DNA of 26,755 nt, from positions 1 through 26,755 of the forward strand of contig NZ_CAMHRZ010000012.1 of assembly GCF_946187255.1 (NCBI RefSeq), given 5' to 3'. The stretch is from an uncultured Ruminococcus sp. Lineage in GTDB: Bacteria; Bacillota; Clostridia; Oscillospirales; Ruminococcaceae. Both the position numbers and the translations under genes were made by a program. Below, piece after piece: positions 1-7,081 of this stretch (the first letter of the stretch is position 1; each line of letters starts with the position of its first letter). The notes beneath the pieces are model-generated. The model was not told the origin of the DNA. It was given only the letters and a program-made list of their open reading frames with translations, and did no database searches.

Positions 1-139
1 GTCTGCCCCCGCCCAAAAGAAAAAGAAGTTTCAGAGAGGGGCTTGGGGACAGCTTTTATTCAAAGAGATTTGCCCCAGTAGGCTTCACAGTACGCAGGAT
101 AAATTATCGTTTATAGCGATACACGACCGTATAGGTATC
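1..139. other. Left-edge stretch without a recognised gene
   Basis: This is the sequence downstream of the transglutaminase-like gene's stop codon on the minus strand. Two plus-strand frames are open from the window edge, one to a TAG at 79-81 and one into the next gene, but neither gives a recognisable protein. I see no stem followed by a T-run that would serve as a clear terminator for the minus-strand operon. Nothing else is supported here. Confidence 0.4.
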
Positions 140-1960
140 TTAGTACAAGCCCCTCGCTCTGCGGCAAAGGCTTTTGAATACGCCCTGTGCCTTTGATGAC
201 CGCACAGCTTCGTCGAAGAATTTACGCGCTGTTTCCGCTGAGACCTCATCCGCGCCGTGTTTTGAAAAACGTGCTCTGTCGTAAGCACGCTGTGAACTGT
301 TGAAGCGTTCCAGCAGTTCGCCCGAAAGCTGTGAACTCAGCTTTTCGGGGGGCAGGTCTTTGGTGCCGAGCATTGTCTCCACCAGCAGTCTGCCTTGTCT
401 GTGGGCGTTGCGAAGGGCTTTTTCACTGCTGCGGCTGTGTCTTGCCGAACTGCGCACCACAGCCCTGACTCGCCCTGCGATAAACAGCAGTACTATCCCG
501 CCCGCAGGAAAGAATACCCACATCGGAGAGGGCTTAACATCGGTCTGTTCACTGCGTATCTCAGCGGCTGTGCGCGGCTGTGCGTAGGTGTATATGAAGC
601 TGTCCTCAAAGGCTGTGGAAACACCGCTTTCACCGCCCGCAGTGTCTTCGGGCAGCAGAGGTGACGCACTTTCGTATTCGGGCTTTGTCTCAAAGGTCAC
701 CCAGCCCGCACCGTCGATGTATACCTCCGCCCAGCTGCGCCTTTCACCGTCGGAAAGCTCCGCAGTGCCGCTTTGGGGCATGGAAGAAAAGTATATGCCC
801 CTGACTTCCCGCGCCGCGATGCCGCAGCTTCGGGCAAGCTCCACCGTCAGGCGTGTGCGTTCCCTCTCGTTGGAGATATGCGCGTTTACTCCAGCTTTTA
901 CCGCACTCAGCTTGCGGTCAAGGGGCAGGCTGCCGTCAATGGCGCACAAACTCTGCGCCCGCTGTGCCTGCGTTTCGGTAAGGCTGCCGTAGGCGGAATA
1001 AACATACTCCCTGTAAAGGCTCTCGCAGTCGAGATAGTCGCCCTCTCTCAGCTTTGGCAGCAGTGTGAAGATATTCCTGTCCAGCAGGCGGCAGACGGTA
1101 AAGCTGCTGCCCGCATAGCCGTCAAGGGTGTTCTCGTCGATATCTCCCGCGCATACATTTGCGGGCGCAAGTTCAGCCGTCACCGTTTCGGTGGGGATAT
1201 CCGAGTTTGCGGCTTCCAGCAGGTACGCCGTCTGAAATCGGGGGTCAAATCCGTGCTGCTGCAATGCGGTGAATATGGCACTGCCGCGTGCGTACTGCGC
1301 CTTTGTCAGCACAGGCTGTTCATAGCTTTGCGCAAGATACAGCGGAAGTCCGCCCGATGCCGTCACAGTGCTGTTTTTGGGTATTTCGGGCATATCTATC
1401 AGCAGTGCGGGCATAGTCAGCAGCACCGTCAGCCCGATGAGGGGCAGCGAGCGTATCTCCCTTGCCCCGAAACACACTGCGCCCGCCGTCAGTGCGATGA
1501 TGACGCACAGCACCGCCGTTCCTCTGCCTGTAAAATATCCGTAAGCCGCCGCACCTGTTGATAACAGTATCATTGCCGCCTTTTCGCCCGCCGCCGAATA
1601 GACTGCGCAAAGCATCCCGCACAGCAGTAGAGTGACTATCAGCGGGAACGTGCTGTCTTCCGCACCTGCAACGGGGATATAAGCCGCGTGTGCCTTAACT
1701 GCCGAAAGATAGGCGATATCGTCCGCACAGCCCGCACATTCCGCCATGAAGCGCCCGTGCAGAAGTACAGCCGCCGACACTCCCGCAAAGGCGGGTATAA
1801 AGCCGCAGATACGCCCGAAACGGTCACTTGCTCCCGCCGCAAGGGTACACAAAAGAAAGGCTGCCGCTCCTGCGGTCAGCCCGCCTGCCATGTACGCTGC
1901 AAGCCCCGCCGCCAATGAAAATATCATCGGTGCGGGGGTGAGGGTCTTAGTATTATCCAT
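140..1960 (-). CDS. Membrane-anchored transglutaminase-fold protein, catalytic triad missing
   Basis: The protein has 606 aa. Residues about 12-190 hold several hydrophobic membrane segments. An extracytoplasmic region with a transglutaminase-like core follows at about 345-430, then one more membrane segment at about 479-497 and a charged cytoplasmic tail. The fold is shown by SCGIAAREVRG (378-388) and WAEVYIDGAGW (410-420), which match the conserved alpha/beta elements of the TgpA/transglutaminase-core family. The catalytic residues are not there. The stretch where the active Cys should lie reads SNERERT (363-369), the HAW motif reads RSW (408-410), and the Asp motif FDPT reads FETK (423-426). 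This is therefore probably a binding or scaffolding pseudoenzyme. It is the last gene of the operon, 14 bp after the DUF58 gene. MoxR-DUF58-transglutaminase trios are common, and their proteins are thought to act together at the membrane. Confidence 0.8.
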   Translation of the reverse strand: MDNTKTLTPAPMIFSLAAGLAAYMAGGLTAGAAAFLLCTLAAGASDRFGRICGFIPAFAGVSAAVLLHGRFMAECAGCADDIAYLSAVKAHAAYIPVAGAEDSTFPLIVTLLLCGMLCAVYSAAGEKAAMILLSTGAAAYGYFTGRGTAVLCVIIALTAGAVCFGAREIRSLPLIGLTVLLTMPALLIDMPEIPKNSTVTASGGLPLYLAQSYEQPVLTKAQYARGSAIFTALQQHGFDPRFQTAYLLEAANSDIPTETVTAELAPANVCAGDIDENTLDGYAGSSFTVCRLLDRNIFTLLPKLREGDYLDCESLYREYVYSAYGSLTETQAQRAQSLCAIDGSLPLDRKLSAVKAGVNAHISNERERTRLTVELARSCGIAAREVRGIYFSSMPQSGTAELSDGERRSWAEVYIDGAGWVTFETKPEYESASPLLPEDTAGGESGVSTAFEDSFIYTYAQPRTAAEIRSEQTDVKPSPMWVFFPAGGIVLLFIAGRVRAVVRSSARHSRSSEKALRNAHRQGRLLVETMLGTKDLPPEKLSSQLSGELLERFNSSQRAYDRARFSKHGADEVSAETARKFFDEAVRSSKAQGVFKSLCRRARGLY

Positions 1961-1974
1961 TTCAGCACCCGTGT

Positions 1975-2889
1975 TCAGAGGATGAACAGCAGTCTGTCAT
2001 CCTGTACTTTGGTATTTTTTGTAAATGCGATGATGCGTGCATCCTCATCCGCCTTTTTCAGCATCGTTCCCAGCAGGGAATACCCCTCGCCGCCGCTGAG
2101 GGGGAAGTGCAGCACCTCGTGATAAAGGGTCTCGCTGTCGGGGCGTTCCACAGTGCGAACGTCCTCTTCGCCGTCGGGGAAGACCAGTTCAAAGGGTGTG
2201 CCCTGTGCCAGTAGGCTGTCTCCCAGCGAACATATCATCTCCGCCGCTTTTGCCGCATCCTCTCCCAGACCCAGGTCTGCAAAGATGATGATATCTCCCG
2301 CATTTTCGGGGGCGAAGGTGTTTATATAAGGCTTGCCGAAGCGGTGGGTCAGCTTGAAGTTTATATGCCGCGCGGGTTCGTCGGGGCGGTATTCACGCGC
2401 ACCGTCCCTCTCTGCTTCTCCGCCTGTCTTGTCAAGTATCTCCGTGACCTCCGCAGGCGAGGGCATCACCGTGACATACTCATCCGAAAAGCACACCACA
2501 GTCCTGCAGGTCAGCCCCAGCATATCGTAGCGCCGAAAGCACATAAAGCGTATAAAAAGCCCGCCGCAGTCCTTCTGTGCGGGCAGTGCGGCTGTGCGTT
2601 CCTTTCTGATGTCAACGTCCGTGAAGGTCCTTTCATCTGTAACGATGTTCTCGCAGACCACCTGCCCTTTCAGCCGCTTTTTCCCGCCGAAGAAAAGCAG
2701 GGGCGCATCGCCCTTTTGTAGTATCTTCCTGTCGTATCTCACTTCCACCTTGTAATTCTCCGCAAGGTTTTCGATCACAGCCGCCACAGCCGCCGCCAGC
2801 AGTGCCGCCGAAAGGTAAAGCCCCGCAGGAGAATATCTCCACAGCAAAAGCCCTGCCGCAAACAGCACCGCGAATATTACCCGTCTCAC
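1975..2889 (-). CDS. DUF58 (vWA-like) membrane protein
   Basis: The chosen start is GTG at 2889. It overlaps the MoxR stop codon (GTGA) and leaves a sensible membrane N-terminus, MRRVIFAVLFAAGLLLWRY, giving 304 aa. An upstream ATG in frame (3003) would lie inside the MoxR gene and add 38 unlikely residues. Two hydrophobic segments occupy about residues 1-40. The DUF58 signature follows: an EYRPDEPARHINFKLTHRFG block, matching the usual REY..GD..R.I.WK..AR motif, then a beta strand IIIFADLG. In active von Willebrand A domains this strand carries a DxSxS metal site, and here it reads DLGLG, so metal binding is doubtful. DUF58 proteins are usually encoded beside MoxR ATPases, as here. The partner role is inferred from family and context. 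Confidence 0.87.
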   Translation of the reverse strand: MRRVIFAVLFAAGLLLWRYSPAGLYLSAALLAAAVAAVIENLAENYKVEVRYDRKILQKGDAPLLFFGGKKRLKGQVVCENIVTDERTFTDVDIRKERTAALPAQKDCGGLFIRFMCFRRYDMLGLTCRTVVCFSDEYVTVMPSPAEVTEILDKTGGEAERDGAREYRPDEPARHINFKLTHRFGKPYINTFAPENAGDIIIFADLGLGEDAAKAAEMICSLGDSLLAQGTPFELVFPDGEEDVRTVERPDSETLYHEVLHFPLSGGEGYSLLGTMLKKADEDARIIAFTKNTKVQDDRLLFIL

Positions 2890-3827
2890 TTTTTCTCCTC
2901 GTTCTCGGGGCAGGGAATATTTTCCAGCAGTTTCGTGAGTATGCCCGCCGCCGTTTTGCCCGCCGCCTTTGCTTCGCGGGTGAGTATCAGCCTGTGGCTG
3001 CACACCGGCAGAAGACAGGTGCGTATATCAAAGGGTGCCGCGTAGTCCCTGCCGTCAAGATATGCCCCCGCCCTTGCCATTCGGCAAAGCGCCAGCGCAC
3101 CTCGCGGAGATATGCCGCCCTCCGTATCGGGGCAGTCCTGCACAGCCTGCCATATATCGCACACATAGCCCATCACCTCGTCGGATATATATACCTTTTC
3201 GGTCTCTGCGCGGATGGCGGTGAGTTCTTCGGCACCGCATACCTGTTCCACTTCGTCGAGAGGGTCTGCACCCGCCCTGTCGGTGAGTATCCGCATCAGT
3301 GCTTCCTTGTCGGGGGCACCGAGAGAAAGTCTCACCATAAATCTGTCCAGCTGTGAAAGGGGGATGGGGGAAGTTCCCGCCGTACCTGTGGGGTTCTGGG
3401 TCGCGATGACTATAAAGGGCTTCGGCAGATCTATCGTCCTGCCGTCAACGGTCAGCCTGCCTTCTTCCATAGCTTCCAGCAGTGCCGCCTGTGTCCTGCC
3501 CGATGTCCTGTTCAGCTCGTCCGCCAGCAGAAGATTTGTCACAGCCGCACCCTCGTGGAATACGAATTCGCCCTTTGCGGGGTCGTAAGCCGAATATCCC
3601 GTGATATCCGAAGCCACCGTGTCGGGGGTCATCTGTATACGCCTCATATCCAGCCCAGTGCTGTGTGCCAGTGCCAGCGCCAGCGTGGTCTTGCCCGTAC
3701 CGGGAGAGTCCTCCAGCAGTACATGACCGCCTGCCAGTACGGCGGCGATCATCAGTTCTATCGTGTCGTCCTTGCCGACTATCACACGGGTCAGGTTCTT
3801 GCGCAGTCCTGCGGGGACTTTGTTCAT
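2886..3827 (-). CDS. MoxR-family AAA+ ATPase
   Basis: The protein has 313 aa, typical for MoxR. The start is the ATG at 3827, which overlaps the upstream gene's stop (ATGA). The longer in-frame reading to 4097 lies inside the neighbouring gene and is not supported. The ATPase core is complete: Walker A SPGTGKTT (41-48), Walker B LLLADELNR (99-107), sensor 1 VIATQNPTG (140-148), an arginine in LDRF (160-163), and sensor 2 SPRGALAL (240-247). MoxR ATPases act as chaperone-like remodelling machines, usually together with vWA/DUF58 proteins encoded next to them. This one is translationally coupled on both sides, so it is probably made in step with the DUF58 protein. Unlike the transglutaminase-like partner, it looks catalytically intact. 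Confidence 0.95.
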   Translation of the reverse strand: MNKVPAGLRKNLTRVIVGKDDTIELMIAAVLAGGHVLLEDSPGTGKTTLALALAHSTGLDMRRIQMTPDTVASDITGYSAYDPAKGEFVFHEGAAVTNLLLADELNRTSGRTQAALLEAMEEGRLTVDGRTIDLPKPFIVIATQNPTGTAGTSPIPLSQLDRFMVRLSLGAPDKEALMRILTDRAGADPLDEVEQVCGAEELTAIRAETEKVYISDEVMGYVCDIWQAVQDCPDTEGGISPRGALALCRMARAGAYLDGRDYAAPFDIRTCLLPVCSHRLILTREAKAAGKTAAGILTKLLENIPCPENEEKK

Positions 3828-5008
3828 TTCGATCGTTCCTTTCTGTTGCGCAGGAATATACCTGCCGCCACCGTGACTACGCCGATGGCAAGTATCATTG
3901 CGACTATCGCTATCTTTGTCTCCTTGTCGTAGTGCTTCACCGACCAGGGACGGAGTTCGTCCGTGTTGGGCAGAGTGGTGTTGCGCTCCTTGCGGTTGGC
4001 GGCGGTGATGAGCACCGTTTCCGTTACGGGCTCCGCCATTCCCGCGTTCATGTCGTATACCTGCCTTTCGCCGCTTCGCAGTCTTTCGATACTGCAAAAC
4101 GCTATCAGCGCCTGCGCCGAAGCCATCTCATTGCTCAAGCCGTCTTTGGTGTGGGCAAAGCCGCCGTCATCGTTGGCATAGCTTATCAGCTCATCCGTCA
4201 GCGTCGAGAACCTTGCGTCCTCATCGGGGTCTATACCAAGACAGCACAACGCGCATATCACCTGAGATACGGTCTCGCAGGAATCGAAATCGCTCTGCTT
4301 TACCGCCAGATAATCCACCGCCGCAGTGGTGACTTCCTTTGCCTCCTGACAGCCGCGATAGGGTGCCAGCGCCTGCAAAGTCATGGCTGTGATATCGGGG
4401 TCGCTCCTGCCGTCCGTCGGGGCTATGGAAAAACCGCCGTCGGCATTCTGGGAATAGAGTATGGTATTTATCAGGTCGAGCCGCGTTACCTTTGCATTAT
4501 CGGGGAATTTCCAGTCACAGCTGTCAACGGCGATGAGCGCCCACACCCATCCGTTCAGCCCCTGTTTTCCCAGCGGCTTGTCATCCCCGCGTGAGTATAC
4601 GCCGTCATTCAGCAGATCTATCCCCGAAAGATTGGCGGGGTCAGCACCGAGACACTGTGCTGTCAGCACTGCGCGGTGCCATTCGGTGGCTTTGTCGCGG
4701 TCCAGCCCGCCGTCGTGGGTGTACTTGTCGTTGATATTCTTCTTCCAGTGGGTGTAGTACTCGCCCGTCCTGTCCTCCAGTCCCGCACGCACCGCACCTA
4801 TCGCCAGCCAGTCCGCGTTGTCGTTGCCCGCACGTTCCGCGATATCTCCCGAAAGCAGGCTGTCGCTGTCGCTTATATGATTTTTGTTCTTCTCAAAGGA
4901 CACTATGCCTTCCGCATAGCCCTCAGCCTGTTCCGCAGAGAGCGCGGAGGCACTCACAGGTGAAAGGAGCATCCCTGCGGAAATGAACAGCGCTATTGCT
5001 TTTTTCAT
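3824..5008 (-). CDS. Secreted, anchored prenyltransferase/squalene-oxidase-repeat protein
   Basis: The protein has 394 aa. A signal peptide (MKKAIALFISAGMLLSPVSA, residues 1-20) is followed by an alpha/alpha-barrel region of about 290 residues, then a hydrophobic anchor at about 366-386 and a basic tail (LRNRKERSK). This suggests an extracellular domain held by a C-terminal membrane helix. The barrel is recognised from repeated helix-turn units with the QNADGGF (187-193) and NDDGGF (279-284) motifs, each followed by a helix rich in small residues. This is the pattern of prenyltransferase/squalene-oxidase repeats. The same fold forms the N-terminal domain of intrinsic factor and transcobalamin. 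No catalytic DxDD-type motif is evident, so a binding role is more likely than cyclase activity. It lies between the DUF4430 gene (45-bp gap) and the MoxR gene (4-bp overlap). Confidence 0.82.
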   Translation of the reverse strand: MKKAIALFISAGMLLSPVSASALSAEQAEGYAEGIVSFEKNKNHISDSDSLLSGDIAERAGNDNADWLAIGAVRAGLEDRTGEYYTHWKKNINDKYTHDGGLDRDKATEWHRAVLTAQCLGADPANLSGIDLLNDGVYSRGDDKPLGKQGLNGWVWALIAVDSCDWKFPDNAKVTRLDLINTILYSQNADGGFSIAPTDGRSDPDITAMTLQALAPYRGCQEAKEVTTAAVDYLAVKQSDFDSCETVSQVICALCCLGIDPDEDARFSTLTDELISYANDDGGFAHTKDGLSNEMASAQALIAFCSIERLRSGERQVYDMNAGMAEPVTETVLITAANRKERNTTLPNTDELRPWSVKHYDKETKIAIVAMILAIGVVTVAAGIFLRNRKERSK

Positions 5009-5053
5009 AATAACTCACTCTCCGTATCATACCGATCTCTCATCGGGAGTATA

Positions 5054-7003
5054 TCAATATCCGGGATCGGTATCATTTCCAAAATCAAGAGAAAATATCA
5101 GCTGTATGTCCTCACCGTCGGAGAACACCGCCGCAGACATGGCGTAGGAAGGCTTTTTACCGTTGCGGCTGTAAAGCCATCCCGCACCGGGTGTGTAGTC
5201 GAATTCTCCCAGTGAATCGGGGTCGGATGTGCTGTTGACGCTCAGACCCGCCTTGCTGAGATATTCAAGTGCGCTCTCCGTCAGTGCCGCCTGCGCGAAA
5301 GCCCCCTGTTTTGTTATCCTGGCAAGATATCTGCTGCTGTCGCCGCCGCGTGCGGATACCTCAAAGCCATTTTCTTCCAGGAACCTCGCCATCGTATCAA
5401 AGCCTGTCTCGCCCTCCAGCACAGGGAAGCTGCTGTCCTCGCAAAGTGCGCCCAGTCCCAGCACGTCAGCCCTTACGGATATGGCTATCCTGCCGACTTC
5501 CTCGCCTGTTTCCGCGGCTTCGCAGTTTATGCGGTAAAGGAACTCGCTGCGTCTGCCGATACTGTCCGTCAGCCGTATGAACACGCTGTTCTCGCCGGGA
5601 TGCAGTGTGAGCAGGTATCCCGCCGAATATGCATCCTCCCAGCGGAAGCCCGCCGCAGTACCTCCGCAGGCTACCTCGATGCCGTCGGAGTATATCCTTC
5701 TGCCCTCACAATCGGCGGCACGCAGTGTCAGCGAATAACTGCTGCCCTTTACGGTCATATTATCTGTGAGGTTTATCTCCTCGATATGCGGCAGCCTGTC
5801 CTCCTCTTCATCGGGCAGGAGAGTCACCGTGAAGGTCTTCTCCGTCTTTTCGGTGCCGTCCGTCGCCAGCAGACGTATGGTATTTGTGCCCTCTTTCAGC
5901 AGGGCGGTATAGCTGCCGTCATTGCCCCTCAGGGTCTTTCCGTTGAGCTGTACCGTGAGTTTAGGGGACTTCCCGCCCGCCGCCTGCGCCGTGAACGTCA
6001 TTTTTTCCGAATGGACGGTGTGGTCATCCAGGTCGGTGAATATCTCCACCCCTTGCAGCGGGACGTACATCACGGAAAAATCAAGTCCCTGCCTGCCCGA
6101 TATGAGCCTGATGATATTCTCGCCCTCGTTAAGCGTGACGGTATATCTGCCGTCCCCGCTGATGCGCTGTCCGTTCAGCGTGACTTCCAGCCCGTCTTCG
6201 CATTCGGCGCTGAAAGAATAAACAGGGTCGAACACGGTGCAGTCTTTAAGGTCTGTAAGTATCGGTGCCTCGCGGCTCTCCAGATATACGGTATAATCCC
6301 TGAAAGCGCGGTATATCCTGCCGCCGCCGTCCTTGTAGGTGCAGCTGACCCTTATGCTGTTTTCGCCCTCCGTCAGCCTGCATTTGCCCGCATAGCCCGT
6401 GAGCAGTGCGCCGTTCAGTTCCACATCGCTGCGGACGGCTTCAAGGCCGTCGATAAGGTGTGTTATCGTGAAGAAATAGGTGCTTTCGCTGACGGTCTCG
6501 CCGTCCTTTATCGAGGTGGTGAAGTACTCTCTGTCCGCCTCTTTGCCGTCACTGACGGTCTTTGCGGGGGTGCCTGCGTCTGGCAGCTTTTCATCGGTGA
6601 CTGTCTTCTCGCTGTCACTGCGGCTGCTTTCGTCGCGCTCATGCGGGACTTCCGTCGTCTCGGTGTATATCACCGTCTCCGCGCCGCTCTCCGTTTGCGT
6701 TAGTACCTGCTTTTCCTTCGGTGCCGCCGAACTTTCGGCGCTGCTTTCCGTATGGGAGCTTTCGGTACGGCTGTCGGGTCTGCTGTCCTCCCGTGAGCTT
6801 TCTTCGCAGCTGTCCTCCGCAGTTTTTTTACTGCCTTGAGCGGATATCTCGGGCAGTTTCGGCTCGCGGTGGACTATCTCCGCCTTTGCGGGCTCGCGGG
6901 GGGCGTTCCTGTAAAAGCCCACACCGAACCACGCCCCGCCGATCATCATGACCGCTGCGGCAGCGATGGCAGCTATGGGACCTTTGCGGGAATTTTCTCC
7001 CAT
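5054..7003 (-). CDS. Membrane-anchored protein with beta-sandwich repeats and C-terminal DUF4430 domain
   Basis: The protein has 649 aa. The start at 7003 has GGAGG nine bases upstream. One N-terminal membrane segment (about 9-31) is followed by a Ser/Glu/Asp-rich low-complexity stalk (about 55-160). Four related beta-sandwich units follow (about 170-242, 250-315, 322-396 and 408-494), each with a short 'NG' hairpin and an EGxNxIRL or PGENSVFIRL strand, as in cadherin-like or Big-type repeats. The C-terminal region (about 505-645) resembles DUF4430, the domain shared with the C-terminal half of transcobalamin. Signs are GFDTMARFLEENGF, AGWLYSRNGKKPSYAM and a final DGEDIQLIFSLDFG strand. The protein is predicted to project the DUF4430 domain away from the membrane. 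A ligand cannot be named from sequence. Confidence 0.83.
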   Translation of the reverse strand: MGENSRKGPIAAIAAAAVMMIGGAWFGVGFYRNAPREPAKAEIVHREPKLPEISAQGSKKTAEDSCEESSREDSRPDSRTESSHTESSAESSAAPKEKQVLTQTESGAETVIYTETTEVPHERDESSRSDSEKTVTDEKLPDAGTPAKTVSDGKEADREYFTTSIKDGETVSESTYFFTITHLIDGLEAVRSDVELNGALLTGYAGKCRLTEGENSIRVSCTYKDGGGRIYRAFRDYTVYLESREAPILTDLKDCTVFDPVYSFSAECEDGLEVTLNGQRISGDGRYTVTLNEGENIIRLISGRQGLDFSVMYVPLQGVEIFTDLDDHTVHSEKMTFTAQAAGGKSPKLTVQLNGKTLRGNDGSYTALLKEGTNTIRLLATDGTEKTEKTFTVTLLPDEEEDRLPHIEEINLTDNMTVKGSSYSLTLRAADCEGRRIYSDGIEVACGGTAAGFRWEDAYSAGYLLTLHPGENSVFIRLTDSIGRRSEFLYRINCEAAETGEEVGRIAISVRADVLGLGALCEDSSFPVLEGETGFDTMARFLEENGFEVSARGGDSSRYLARITKQGAFAQAALTESALEYLSKAGLSVNSTSDPDSLGEFDYTPGAGWLYSRNGKKPSYAMSAAVFSDGEDIQLIFSLDFGNDTDPGY

Positions 7004-7028
7004 TCAGACCAGCCTCCGATACGCATGA

Positions 7029-7057
7029 GGGCAGAACGGGAATGACCCGTCCTGCCC
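7029..7057 (-). other. Strong intercistronic hairpin
   Basis: The arms at 7029-7040 and 7046-7057 can form a 12-bp stem with a 5-nt loop. On the plus strand there is one A/C mismatch, but in the minus-strand RNA that position is a G-U pair, so the stem is continuous only in the transcript of this operon. No T-run follows, so it is not a classical terminator. It lies in the 78-bp gap after the dockerin gene and may protect the 3' end of that first cistron or reduce read-through. Confidence 0.6.
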
Positions 7058-7081
7058 CGAAATACTATTCTGATACCGAGA

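Noticed and set aside
3665..4594. Plus-strand open frame of 309 codons opposite the barrel-protein and MoxR genes
   Set aside because: It spans two well-supported minus-strand genes and has no recognisable domain.
5600..6703. Plus-strand open frame of 367 codons opposite the DUF4430 gene
   Set aside because: It is a shadow frame; the minus-strand protein has a coherent anchor, repeats and DUF4430 domain.
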